Below are positions 9,209-20,072 of a stretch of 64,000 nucleotides of DNA, one piece after another (the first letter of the stretch is position 1; each line of letters opens with the position of its first letter). The position numbers and the translations under genes are program-made. The DNA comes from Burkholderiales bacterium RIFOXYD12_FULL_59_19. Its GTDB lineage: Bacteria; Pseudomonadota; Gammaproteobacteria; Burkholderiales; Burkholderiaceae_C. The notes beneath the pieces were generated by a model. That model was not told the origin of the DNA. It saw nothing but the letters and a program-made list of their open reading frames with translations, and searched no databases. The DNA lies in assembly GCA_001771065.1 (NCBI GenBank), contig MESQ01000022.1, positions 1 to 64,000 on the forward strand, read 5' to 3'.

Positions 9209-9710
9209 GAAAAATAAGATTCGATTACTCACCGGGCTGATTGTGGCGCAGCTTGCCGTGCCCGCACTTGCCGCCCCAGGCTTTATGACCGATTGGATCC
9301 AGGGAAAGCAGGTGCGCTGGCAGTTCAGCCCCATGACCTACCACTACTCGGAAGATTCCGAGCACAAACGGGTGGTCATGGTTGGGCTGGAGCGTGAGAA
9401 TGCCGACCGTAGCCTGGACGGTGCAGCGCTTTTTACCAATTCATTTGGTCAGCCTACGGTGTACCTCTACCCGTGGGGGCGTACCTACAAATCTGTTGCG
9501 GGCATAGACAACTTGTCCATGAAATGGACGGCCGGGCTGCTTTATGGCTACCGTGACCCGTTTGAAAACAAGGTTCCGCTGAATTTCAGGGGCTTTTCAT
9601 TGGCACTGATTCCTGCTGTCGCCTATGAGTTCAAGCCAGATTGGCAAGCCCAGGTGAATTTTTTGGGTACGGCAGGTTTGATGTTTTCCTTTAGCACCAG
9701 GTTCAATTGA
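9207..9710 (+). CDS. Small secreted/outer-membrane beta-barrel-like protein
   Basis: Signal peptide MKNKIRLLTGLIVAQLAVPALAA; alternating aromatic/polar C-terminal strands ending LMFSFSTRFN. Confidence 0.6.
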   Translation: MKNKIRLLTGLIVAQLAVPALAAPGFMTDWIQGKQVRWQFSPMTYHYSEDSEHKRVVMVGLERENADRSLDGAALFTNSFGQPTVYLYPWGRTYKSVAGIDNLSMKWTAGLLYGYRDPFENKVPLNFRGFSLALIPAVAYEFKPDWQAQVNFLGTAGLMFSFSTRFN

Positions 9711-9775
9711 GATTCACATGAAAATTGGCATTTTGCCCTCACGGAGTAAATGCCAGATGCTATTCAATTAAATAA

Positions 9776-9815
9776 GAAGGCCTCGCAGAGCAAATGCTAT
9801 GCGAGGCCTTCTTTT
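9776..9815. terminator. Bidirectional rho-independent terminator between 9207-9710 gene and groEL
   Basis: 12-bp perfect stem GAAGGCCTCGCA...TGCGAGGCCTTC followed by TTTT on + strand and an A/T-rich flank on the other side. Confidence 0.85.
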
Positions 9816-9859
9816 GATGCGGGGAGGGAGTCGAAACCCCCTCGCGCAGCAGAGCGCAA

Positions 9860-11527
<1,668 letters not shown>

Positions 11528-11539
11528 TCAGTTAATTAA

Positions 11540-11830
11540 TTACTTTTCAACGACTGCGAACAGGTCGTCTTCTTTCATGACCAACAGTTCGTCACCATCG
11601 ACCTTGACGGTCTGGCCGCTGTACTTGCCAAACAACACGCGGTCGCCGACCTTGACAGCCATCGGGCTGACTTCACCCTTGTCGTTCTTTTTGCCTGGGC
11701 CAACGGCCAGCACTTCGCCTTGATCAGGCTTTTCTGCGGCGCTGTCAGGAATGACGATGCCGGAAGCGGTGCGGGTTTCGTTTTCTACGCGTTTGACAAT
11801 CACGCGGTCGTGCAGGGGACGAAGTTTCAT
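11540..11830 (-). CDS. groS: Co-chaperonin GroES
   Basis: [46 protein letters not shown]; upstream of groEL. Confidence 0.99.
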   Translation of the reverse strand: MKLRPLHDRVIVKRVENETRTASGIVIPDSAAEKPDQGEVLAVGPGKKNDKGEVSPMAVKVGDRVLFGKYSGQTVKVDGDELLVMKEDDLFAVVEK

Positions 11831-11929
11831 GGGGACTCCTATAAAGTTTGAAACAGGGGTTTAACAAAAAATCACCAGAATGAACATGCTGGTGACTTGT
11901 AACTGTCAGACTGGGTGCTAAAAAATTTG

Positions 11930-11956
11930 TTAGCACTCATATCTAAGGAGTGCTAA
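11930..11956 (-). promoter_or_regulatory. CIRCE element (HrcA operator) for groESL
   Basis: Exact TTAGCACTC-N9-GAGTGCTAA. Confidence 0.97.
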
Positions 11957-11983
11957 TGATAAGGCCGTTTGAAACTCTTTCAA
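11956..11983 (-). promoter_or_regulatory. Sigma70-like groESL promoter adjacent to CIRCE
   Basis: Minus strand TTGAAA (11983-11978) N16 TATCAT (11961-11956), immediately upstream of CIRCE. Confidence 0.65.
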
Positions 11984-12069
11984 GAGCCAGGGGCATAATT
12001 TTGTGTTTTCCAGGCCATGCTGACCTGCAGACTTGAATTGTTCTACCATGTAACGAACAACCACGAGGG

Positions 12070-13926
12070 ATGGTCATGACTGATTTCCGGTTTGGTCGTA
12101 ACGTCAAGCCCAACGACCGCGCTGCGGTTTGTTGGTACCACCCGTGGGTCTTGTTGCTGGCTGCGCGCGATGTGTTGTCGTCGCTCAACCAGTTCAGAAA
12201 CCGCGATGAACGTGAGAGTTTTCCCCTGCCACTGACGATCATCGACCGCAGTCAGCGCCAGCCTGTTGCCGTCGTTGATGCAGGGCAGGGTGCTGCCGCT
12301 GGTGACTTCTGGTTTGACTTCATCGCTGACACCGGTGATGGCGGCAACGCCACTTATGCGGTGGCGCGCACCGCCCTGGCGGATCAATGGGTGGGTGATG
12401 ACGGGCAAGTTCTGCCACGCGGTGAATTGCTGGTGTTGGGTGGTGACCTGGCTTACCCAAGTGCCAGCGCGCTGGAATACCGCTACCGTTTTACCGAGCT
12501 CTTTGAAGCCGCTTTGCCAGACGAGCCCAGTTATAACGAGGCCGGCACCGCGCTGGTGCGAGGCCAGCCGTTTACCCTGGCCGCGCTGCCGCAAAACCAC
12601 GACTGGATGGACTCGGCCTCCACCTTTGGGCGCTACTTTTTGCGCAGCAAGCAGTCAAGGTCTTTGCTGGCGGCCGAGATTCCTCAGCGCCAGTCGTATG
12701 TATGCGCGCGCTTACCCCACGGTTGGTGGTTGCTGGGCCTGGACTTTGCCATGACCGACGACATAGACCGCGACCAGTTTGAACAATTCAAAAATCTGGC
12801 TTCGGCCCAAGGGCTGCAAACCGAGGTGAATGGCCAGCCCGTCACGCAGCGTATCTTGCCTGACGACCGCGTCATCTTGCTCTACCCCGCGCCGATCTGG
12901 ACCACACCGGTGGCGGCCGGGGTCTACCCTGGTGGCGCCAAACGCTACCAGTTGCTTGAAGGTCTGTTGCAGTCGCGTATTGCGCTACGCCTGGCGGGTG
13001 ACCTGCACCATTACATGCGCTGGACCTCTGAGCACGACGGGCAGTTGGTCACCTGCGGCACCGGCGGTGCCTTCAGTCACCCCACCCACACGCGCCTGAC
13101 TACCCCGCCCATTGTGGCGCGCAACGTCACCAATGCCTCGGCCATTCCGGCCAGTTCTGCCCGCATTGTGCAAGTGGGCCTGAACGATGGCCGCGCGCCG
13201 GAGCAAAGTCGGCCGTTCAACAAGGTGAACGGCTCCGAATACCCGTCTGTCAGCCAAAGCCGCAAGCTGGCACTCGGTAATGTTACGGCCCTGTTTGGCG
13301 GCGGCGGTGGCTTTTGGCAAGGCAATCGCTGGTTTGCCGGGGTGCTGGCCGGGCTGTATCTGGTCAGCGCCGGCTTGCATCAGTTGCCGTTCGGCTTGCT
13401 TTGGAGTGCCTTGCTGTTTGCCGCCCTGTGCCTGCCACTGGGCTGGGAGTCAAGGCTGGAAGTCTCACCCCAGTGGCAGGCTTGGCACGGCACGGCGTTG
13501 GCCATGGGGACCGGCCTGGCGCACGTGCTGTGCCATGTTGCGGCCCTCGCTGGCATGGGCTGGGGTGTGCAAGCGCTGCTGGTCTGGGCCGCGCCGGTGG
13601 GGGAATTGGGCCGTGTACTGGTTTGGCTGGTAGGCCTGCTGGCCGGCGGGGCGGTGCTGGGCACGCTGATTTTTGGTTGTTATCTGGCGCTGATGTCACG
13701 CCTCGGGTTCCTGACCACCAACGGCTTTTCTGCGCTGGCGCTGCAGGACTTCAAGGGTTTTTTGCGTTTTCAGATCAGCGCAGAGGGTGCGCTGCATGGC
13801 TATTTTGTGGCCATTGATCAGGTGCCCAGGGTCTGGGGCATGAACGACAAACCGCAACCGGTCTGGGCGCCAGCCGACCGGCCGTTGGCCAGCCGGGTGC
13901 ATGATCAGTTTGTGATCAGGAAATAA
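12070..13926 (+). CDS. Metallophosphoesterase (calcineurin-like) membrane protein
   Basis: DTGDGG, LVLGGDLAYPSASALEYRYRF, LPQNHDWMD, RLAGDLHHYMRW motifs; several TM segments in C-terminal third. Confidence 0.75.
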   Translation: MVMTDFRFGRNVKPNDRAAVCWYHPWVLLLAARDVLSSLNQFRNRDERESFPLPLTIIDRSQRQPVAVVDAGQGAAAGDFWFDFIADTGDGGNATYAVARTALADQWVGDDGQVLPRGELLVLGGDLAYPSASALEYRYRFTELFEAALPDEPSYNEAGTALVRGQPFTLAALPQNHDWMDSASTFGRYFLRSKQSRSLLAAEIPQRQSYVCARLPHGWWLLGLDFAMTDDIDRDQFEQFKNLASAQGLQTEVNGQPVTQRILPDDRVILLYPAPIWTTPVAAGVYPGGAKRYQLLEGLLQSRIALRLAGDLHHYMRWTSEHDGQLVTCGTGGAFSHPTHTRLTTPPIVARNVTNASAIPASSARIVQVGLNDGRAPEQSRPFNKVNGSEYPSVSQSRKLALGNVTALFGGGGGFWQGNRWFAGVLAGLYLVSAGLHQLPFGLLWSALLFAALCLPLGWESRLEVSPQWQAWHGTALAMGTGLAHVLCHVAALAGMGWGVQALLVWAAPVGELGRVLVWLVGLLAGGAVLGTLIFGCYLALMSRLGFLTTNGFSALALQDFKGFLRFQISAEGALHGYFVAIDQVPRVWGMNDKPQPVWAPADRPLASRVHDQFVIRK

Positions 13927-13979
13927 TTTGGCAAATCAGGCACACTCTGCCACCTGACAACAATGAAAAGCTCTGGAAC

Positions 13980-14456
13980 ATGCTCTATCTCAGCCTTAAA
14001 ACCCTGCACCTGTTGGCCATCATCGTTTGGATTGGTGGTATGGTGTTTGCGCATTTCTTTTTGCGCCCGGCCCTGCCGGCCTTTGAGTCAGCGGTGCGGG
14101 TACGCCTGATGCACGCGGTGCTGGGGCGGTTTTTTGGCGCGGTGCTGGCGGCCATTGTCGTCACCTTGGTCACCGGGCTGTGGATGATTGGCAACGTGGC
14201 CAAACAGGTGGTGCAGGCGGGGGGGCATTTCAGTATGCCGCTGGAATGGACCATTATGGCCACGCTGGGCATCTTGATGATGCTGATCTTTGGCCACATT
14301 CGTTTTGCCCTCTACAAGCGCCTGAGCCGTGCGACACAAGCCGCTGACTGGCCGACCGGTGCGGCGGCGCTGGCAAAAATCCGTATTTCGGTGCTGGTCA
14401 ACCTGGGCTTAGGCGTGCTGATTGTGCTGGTGACTCTGTTGGGCGTACCGCGCTAA
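13980..14456 (+). CDS. CopD-family/DUF integral membrane protein
   Basis: Four predicted hydrophobic helices; LKTLHLLAIIVWIGGMVFAHFFLRPAL. Confidence 0.65.
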   Translation: MLYLSLKTLHLLAIIVWIGGMVFAHFFLRPALPAFESAVRVRLMHAVLGRFFGAVLAAIVVTLVTGLWMIGNVAKQVVQAGGHFSMPLEWTIMATLGILMMLIFGHIRFALYKRLSRATQAADWPTGAAALAKIRISVLVNLGLGVLIVLVTLLGVPR

Positions 14457-14464
14457 GGCTGCCG

Positions 14465-15703
14465 GTGAACCCTGACGCAAAGCAATTGTGGTCGGCGCCG
14501 CGCTGGGCGCTGGCGGTGCTGCTGGCCACGCTCGGCATGCTCGGGCCGTTCTCCATTGATACCTACATTCCTGCGTTTGCCGGCATCGCCAGTTCCCTGG
14601 ACGCCACGCCACTGCAGATGCAGCAAACGCTGTCAGCCTACCTGTTTGGCTTTGCTTTCATGAGCCTGTTTCATGGTGCTCTGTCTGACAGCATCGGGCG
14701 CAGGCCGGTGGTGCTGTGGGGGCTGGCCGCGTTCACGCTGGCTTCGGTGGGCTGTGCGTTGTCGCAAAGTATTGGTCAATTGGTATTTTTCCGGGCGGTG
14801 CAGGGTCTTACCACCGGGGCCGGTATTGTGGTGTCGCGTGCCGTGGTGCGCGACATGTTTCCCCCGGCGCAGGCGCAGCGGGTCATGAGCCAGATCACCA
14901 TTTATTTTGGTGTCGCCCCGGCCATTGCGCCCATGGTCGGCGGCGTGTTATTTGCGCATCTGGGTTGGCACAGTGTGTTCTGGTTTTTGGCCGTGGTGGG
15001 TGTGGTACTGTGGACCGCCAATTACAAACTGCTGCCCGAAACCCTGCACATCACGCAGCGTCAGCCGCTCAAGCTCAGCAATCTGCTGCAGGGTTACTGG
15101 AAGCTGGGGCTGGACCCGCGCTTTGTGCTGTTGGCGTTTGCCAGCGGTGTGCCGTTTAACGGCATGTTTCTGTATGTGCTGTCGGCACCAGTGTTTTTGG
15201 GTGAGCACCTGGCCTTGCCGCCGACGCAGTTCTTCTGGTTCTTTGTGCTCACCATCAGCGGCATCATGGGTGGGGCATGGGTGAGTGGCCGCCTGGCGGG
15301 CCGCCGCGCCCCCAAGCAGCAAATCAAATACGGGTTCCTGATCATGCTTGGCATGTCGCTTGTCAATCTGCTGGCCAATGTGCTGTTCACCGCACACGTG
15401 TCGTGGGCCATGTTGCCGGTGGCCATGTTTGCCTTTGGCTGGGCCATGATGGTGCCAGTAATCACGTTGCTGGTGCTAGACCTGCACCCCGACCGGCGTG
15501 GCATGGCCTCAAGTTTGCAGGCCTTCATTGGCGCTAGCGCCAACGGCCTGGTGGCCGGTGTGATTGCGCCGCTGGTGATGCATTCCACCGTGGCACTGGC
15601 GGCCACGTCGCTGGCCATGCTGTTGGTGGGATTGTTTGCCTGGCTGGGGCTGCATAGGCGCTGGCCCGAAATTGGCAGGGTGATTGAGCACCCGTTGGGC
15701 TGA
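14465..15703 (+). CDS. Bcr/CflA-family multidrug efflux MFS transporter
   Basis: GTG start; GPFSIDTYIPAFAGIASSL, SDSIGRRPVVLWGL, AGIVVSRAVVRDMFP. Confidence 0.85.
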   Translation: MNPDAKQLWSAPRWALAVLLATLGMLGPFSIDTYIPAFAGIASSLDATPLQMQQTLSAYLFGFAFMSLFHGALSDSIGRRPVVLWGLAAFTLASVGCALSQSIGQLVFFRAVQGLTTGAGIVVSRAVVRDMFPPAQAQRVMSQITIYFGVAPAIAPMVGGVLFAHLGWHSVFWFLAVVGVVLWTANYKLLPETLHITQRQPLKLSNLLQGYWKLGLDPRFVLLAFASGVPFNGMFLYVLSAPVFLGEHLALPPTQFFWFFVLTISGIMGGAWVSGRLAGRRAPKQQIKYGFLIMLGMSLVNLLANVLFTAHVSWAMLPVAMFAFGWAMMVPVITLLVLDLHPDRRGMASSLQAFIGASANGLVAGVIAPLVMHSTVALAATSLAMLLVGLFAWLGLHRRWPEIGRVIEHPLG

Positions 15704-15712
15704 CTTGAGGGG

Positions 15713-16209
15713 TCAGGGCGCCGGGCTTCCCAGCGGAAGATAGAGCGTTAGTTGCGAATCAGCACATGGCGTGAACCCGTAATGCTGATAAAGGGCTTTG
15801 GCGCTGTCCTTTTTGGCATCCACCAACATTGCGAATGCAGCCACCTGCTTGCGCGCTTGCAGGCAGCGCTCAACCGCGCAGCCCAAAAGCAATTTCTCCA
15901 AACCCTGATCACGGTGCGTAGCGCTGCAGGCCAGTCGTCCCATCCGAAAGTACGGCACCGGATAGCGCGACAGCTTTTTCCGATCCGACATCGCTGATGT
16001 GCAACACATCCACCTGCGCTGCACTCAAGGTGTAAAAACCCAGAATCCGGCTGGGTTGTTCTGTATCGACCAACACGTAGACGGCGCTGACACCTCGTGC
16101 GGATTGCTGGTCCGGTCGCCAAATCGGTGCAGATAGTCATCCAACTCCGGGACGCCGCAGTGATAGCTTGTGCGGTCATGCAGGCGGGTATTGAGCGCCT
16201 GCTCTTCAA
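15713..16209 (-). pseudogene. Frameshifted GNAT toxin-like acetyltransferase (TacT/AtaT-like)
   Basis: Protein split over frames: ALNTRLHDRTSYHCGVPELDDYLHRF / ARGVSAVYVLVDTEQPSRILGFYTLSAAQVDVLHISDVGSEKAVALS / LSRYPVPYFRMGRLACSATHRDQGLEKLLLGCAVERC...ALYQHYGF. Confidence 0.8.
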
Positions 16210-16435
16210 GCGCGTTTGACCTTGGCAGCGGCAGTCATGGCGCCTTGCAGCGCTGGGTTGGGAGCGAGAGCATCCGTGACAGCCGCGTGAAAGGTCGCAA
16301 AATCACGCTGCGATAACGTGACCCGAGACTCCTGGTCCAGCCAATGCGTGCGCCTTTTCTTTGGCCGCCGCCCGAACAAACTCCGCCATGGTGGTTCCCA
16401 TCAGGCAGGCAGCACGCGACTGACTTTGATTGCGT
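16206..16435 (-). pseudogene. Degraded DUF1778 antitoxin
   Basis: Frames RAACLMGTTMAEFVRAAAKEKA and LDQESRVTLSQRDFATFHAAVTDALAPNPALQGAMTAAAKVKRA*; frameshift between them and no intact N-terminus. Confidence 0.75.
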
Positions 16436-16648
16436 CAAACCGAGGGGTCAGCCGAGTTTAAATTCCCATAGGTCATGACGCGTGACCAATTCTGCATCGT
16501 CAATTGCAGCCCGCATGGCCTACGTCACATCTTCAACCAAAGCCAGCCTCTTGTAACTTGCGGACGAATTTGTAAATGTCAAAAGTAACGGAAGACACAT
16601 TTTGGATGTTTGGCATCAAGTTAAACATTGGAGTCAATCGGCACAAAT

Positions 16649-16682
16649 AAAAACCCCGCCAGATTGCCCGGGCGGGGTTTTT
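16649..16682 (-). terminator. Rho-independent terminator downstream of porin 1
   Basis: AAAACCCCGCC agattgcccg GGCGGGGTTTTT. Confidence 0.8.
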
Positions 16683-16719
16683 AGGTCTTAACCGTCAGCT
16701 GACTTGCGTCAGCGTCAGA

Positions 16720-17703
16720 TTAGAACGAGTGCAGCAGGCGCACACGGAATGCGGTTGCGTTGCCCGCTACGGTGTCTTCGCTGATGTGTTGGTATGCGGC
16801 TTGCACGCCAGTGCGTTTGCTCAAGGCATAGTTGGCACCGAGCTCGTAAGCTGTAATGGTGTTCAGCGCGTCAGCGGTGTTGCGGGCATAGTTCAAACCA
16901 ACCGTCATGGCCTGGCCAACTGGAGCGGAAACACCAATCAGGTATTGTGTTTCGCTGTTGTTGACTACAGCAGTGGTCTTGAGTTTTTCGTAACCAGCAC
17001 CCAATTTCACAACGCCGAGGTCGTAGGAAGCAGACAAACGGGTACGGTTGTCCAGGCCTGGCGCAGTAGCCAGCACGCCATTCAAACCAAAGCTGGTGTA
17101 ATCAGCAGCGGCGGCAAAAGGACCGGCGGCATAGCTCGCGCCAACCAGGGTTGCGTCTTGTGTCAGGGCTGTCGATTGTGTACCGCCGGCACCATTGGCA
17201 TCCAGCACTGCTGCTGAAACGGTAAAACCGCTCAGGTCAGGCGATGTGTACATCAATACATCCAAGTTCATTACATCTGAAAGCACCGGGCGGGAAATGC
17301 CGCCGATACCCGTAGCGCCATCAAGACCCATGGTTGGTGCATCTGCACCGCCCAGGCCAATGATGCCGTTGCCGATTTCGATGGCACCAATCATCACCGA
17401 ACCAAAACCACCAGCGAGAGTCAGGCTGGCATCACGGCCAGCAATCGGGGTGGTACGGCCACGGCTTTGTACGGCCATGGATGCTGTAGCCTTTAGGCCG
17501 CCACCCAAATTTTCTGAGGCGGCGATCACAAAATCTCCATCAGTGACTTGAAGACCATCGGATTTTGCAGGCGCTACGCCAGCACCTTCGGCGGTGACAT
17601 ACCCAAACGCCAATTTACCTGACACAGTTGCCGTTTGCGCAGACACGGCACCAACAAAAGCGAGAGCAGCTAAAGCTACGAGAGATTTCTTCATTTGTAT
17701 CAC
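16720..17703 (-). CDS. Gram-negative porin (Burkholderiales type)
   Basis: MKKSLVALAALAFVGAVSAQTATVSGKLAFGY; ends RTGVQAAYQHISED...FRVRLLHSF. Confidence 0.92.
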   Translation of the reverse strand: MIQMKKSLVALAALAFVGAVSAQTATVSGKLAFGYVTAEGAGVAPAKSDGLQVTDGDFVIAASENLGGGLKATASMAVQSRGRTTPIAGRDASLTLAGGFGSVMIGAIEIGNGIIGLGGADAPTMGLDGATGIGGISRPVLSDVMNLDVLMYTSPDLSGFTVSAAVLDANGAGGTQSTALTQDATLVGASYAAGPFAAAADYTSFGLNGVLATAPGLDNRTRLSASYDLGVVKLGAGYEKLKTTAVVNNSETQYLIGVSAPVGQAMTVGLNYARNTADALNTITAYELGANYALSKRTGVQAAYQHISEDTVAGNATAFRVRLLHSF

Positions 17704-17848
17704 TCCAAAGTTAAAAAAATATTTACCAACCGTCTTTGGTCAGTGCCCTATAAGGGTTGACCCCTAGATTACACCAGAGGCTCGACCCAATTCGAATCCT
17801 GATGCTTTGCTTAAGGCCGCTATTTTTAGCGATGTCACTAAATTGCAA

Positions 17849-17885
17849 CAAAAAACCCCACTGGCTTTCACCAGTGAGGTTTTTA
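17849..17885 (-). terminator. Rho-independent terminator downstream of porin 2
   Basis: AAAAACCCCACTGG cttt CCAGTGAGGTTTTT. Confidence 0.75.
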
Positions 17886-17919
17886 AAAATATCCTAAGTC
17901 GACTTAAGTCGACGTTCTA

Positions 17920-18882
17920 TCAGAAGGCGTGAGCCAACTGGATGCGATATTTCTTGGTATCGTTTTGAACCACGCCAGCAGCAGCACCAGCGGTTTCTTT
18001 CTGGTAGTGAACTGCAACGTAGGTACGCTTGCTCAAGTCATACTTGACGCCAAAATCGACACCGTTAGCGTCTTGAGCAACACCGTCAACAGAGCGACGA
18101 GCGTAGTTCAGACCAACAGTCGTTTGGCCCATTGGCACGGCGACACCCACCAACCAGTCGTGTGAACCATTGTTCAAAGCGGCCGTGGTTTTGCGTTTTT
18201 CGTAGCCCAGGCCGAGGTTGACCATGCCCAGATTGTAAGAACCAGACATACGCAGACGGTTGTCAGCACCAACAACCACGGCATTCAAGCCGTAGTTTGT
18301 GATGTCGGCTGCAGCAGCAACAGGACCGCCAGCGTAGGTTACGCCAATTTGAGTGGCATCTTGTGCAGCAGCAGTCGATTGCATACCGCCAGCGCCCACG
18401 GTGGTGTCAAGCACTGAAACATAGCCTTTAAAGCCAGACATGTTGGGAGTGTAGTAACGCAAGATGTCAACGTTGCCAGCACCAGCCAGAACAACGCCGT
18501 TGTCCAGGCCGTACACAGGTGCACCAGCACCGCCCAAGCCAATGATGCCGTTACCAGCTTCGATCGCGCCAATCAACACAGCACCGAAGCCGCCCGACAA
18601 TGTCAGGCTGGCATCGCGGCCAGCAATGGCGGTGGTACGGCCACGGCTTTGTACGTCCATGGAGGCCACCATCTTCATGCCAGCGCCCAGGTCTTCCACG
18701 GCGGTCAGGGTGAAGTTGCCGTCGGTCACGCGCAGACCATTCGTATCTGCTGCCACACCAGCCGTTGTTACGGTCGTGTTTTCGTAAGCAAAACGCAATT
18801 TACCAGACAACGTCACGGTAGATTGAGCAAAAGCGGTACCAGCGGTAGCCAGAACGGCCAAAGCGATGAGGGATTTTTTCAT
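17920..18882 (-). CDS. Gram-negative porin, paralog of 16720..17703
   Basis: MKKSLIALAVLATAGTAFAQSTVTLSGKLRFAY; ends KYRIQLAHAF. Start moved from 18945 to the signal-peptide Met. Confidence 0.92.
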   Translation of the reverse strand: MKKSLIALAVLATAGTAFAQSTVTLSGKLRFAYENTTVTTAGVAADTNGLRVTDGNFTLTAVEDLGAGMKMVASMDVQSRGRTTAIAGRDASLTLSGGFGAVLIGAIEAGNGIIGLGGAGAPVYGLDNGVVLAGAGNVDILRYYTPNMSGFKGYVSVLDTTVGAGGMQSTAAAQDATQIGVTYAGGPVAAAADITNYGLNAVVVGADNRLRMSGSYNLGMVNLGLGYEKRKTTAALNNGSHDWLVGVAVPMGQTTVGLNYARRSVDGVAQDANGVDFGVKYDLSKRTYVAVHYQKETAGAAAGVVQNDTKKYRIQLAHAF

Positions 18883-19307
18883 TTCAGATTTCTCCAAGGT
18901 TAAACGAAGGGCTCCGGACTGAGGGGTCTCAGAACCCCGGGCCAACCTCCTGTTTCAGGAAGTTGGTTGTATTGAAACAGAAGCAAACCACTTTCGCGCC
19001 AAAAACCGGCATGAAATTGCGCAATATTGGTGCATTCGTTGCGGACGTGCAACATATTGAAACAGGCCGAAACAAAGCAAACCCATGGCCTCAAGGCTCG
19101 CACATCGTTTGTTGTCAGATGATCGGCACACGACTTTTTTGTGTCGGGGTTGGTTAGCTGTTTTCATGCAGCCTGTACCCAACAAAACCACGGCCTCAGG
19201 TTTTTTGCTCTATGAACTGAAGCGCATTACAAAGAGTGGCAGGCGTGCAGTTGACGTTGAGAGCACTCAGTCCTACCTATTTATGTACATCATGGTAATA
19301 TACAAAA

Positions 19308-19607
19308 ATGATTGACCTGAACAAGATTACCGGATTCGATTGGGATGACGGCAACGCTTGCAAGAACGACAAACACGGTGTTTCCATGGCCGAGGCAGAG
19401 CAAGTCTTCTTTTACGTCCCCATGCTGCTTTTGGAAGATGCCACGCACAGCCAGGATGAGCAGCGTTTTCATGTTTTGGGCAAAACCGACGCGGATCGCG
19501 CGCTGCACATCACGTTCACGCTTCGCCAGTTGGGTGTGTTGATTCGAGTAATTTCAGCCAGGGACATGCATAGAAAGGAGCGAGCCATTTATGAACAAGC
19601 AACTTAA
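19308..19607 (+). CDS. brnT: BrnT-family type II toxin
   Basis: ITGFDWDDGNACKNDKHGVSMAEAEQVFF...DEQRFHVLGKTDADRALHITFTLR...RVISARDMHRKERAIYE. Confidence 0.9.
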   Translation: MIDLNKITGFDWDDGNACKNDKHGVSMAEAEQVFFYVPMLLLEDATHSQDEQRFHVLGKTDADRALHITFTLRQLGVLIRVISARDMHRKERAIYEQAT

Positions 19608-19857
19608 GGCCATTCCGAAGTTCGCCAGTGAATCGCAAGAACGTGCCTACTGGGAGTCACATGACTCCACAGAACATCTGGATTGGTCTAAGGCCAAGCG
19701 GGTCTCGTTGCCAAACTTGAAGCCCACCACCAAGACCATTTCGCTGCGTTTGCCGCAGCACTTGCTGGATTCGATCAAAATTGCTGCAAATTCCAGAGAT
19801 GTTCCCTACCAGTCCCTGATCAAGGTTTGGTTGCAGGAAAAGCTGCACAGCCACTGA
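19591..19857 (+). CDS. brnA: BrnA-family antitoxin
   Basis: Overlaps brnT 3' end; SESQERAYWESHDSTEHLDWSKAKRVSLPNLKPTTKTISLRLPQHLLDSIKIAANSRDVPYQSLIKVWLQEKL. Confidence 0.9.
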   Translation: MNKQLKAIPKFASESQERAYWESHDSTEHLDWSKAKRVSLPNLKPTTKTISLRLPQHLLDSIKIAANSRDVPYQSLIKVWLQEKLHSH

Positions 19858-19864
19858 GCACATG

Positions 19865-20070
19865 CAAATACTGACTAGCCTCTGGCGTGCTGGTGTGGAA
19901 AGTATCGTCATTAAAACCGTGCTTGGCAATTCTGTCGTTGGAGGCTGAAGTCGCCGCTGCCAACGATGATCACGTTTAACCTGAATGATTTTGTCGCGGC
20001 CAAGCGCTTTAAGTTGCCTGTTTGGACGCCAGCTGTTTTGCTTGCCCATTTAAGTCTGAAGAAGTCCTGA
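19865..20070 (+). pseudogene. C-terminal remnant of PIN-domain toxin
   Basis: Frame pieces LEAEVAAANDD and MITFNLNDFVAAKRFKLPVWTPAVLLAHLSLKKS* resemble the PIN toxin C-terminus (VLEAAV..AIVTFNLRDF....TPAELLA). Confidence 0.5.
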
Positions 20071-20072
20071 TC

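Noticed and set aside
9817-9848. Possible tRNA T-arm remnant (minus GGGGTTTCGACTCCCTC) next to groEL
   Set aside because: The expected G53-C61 pair is missing, there is no CCA-compatible 3' end and no matching acceptor 5' strand. Insufficient for a tRNA or attachment-site call.
16440-16650. Minus-strand fragment KRLALVEDVT*AMRAAIDDAELVTRHDLWEFKLG*
   Set aside because: Protein-like but short and interrupted. I cannot assign a family confidently, so it is left unannotated.
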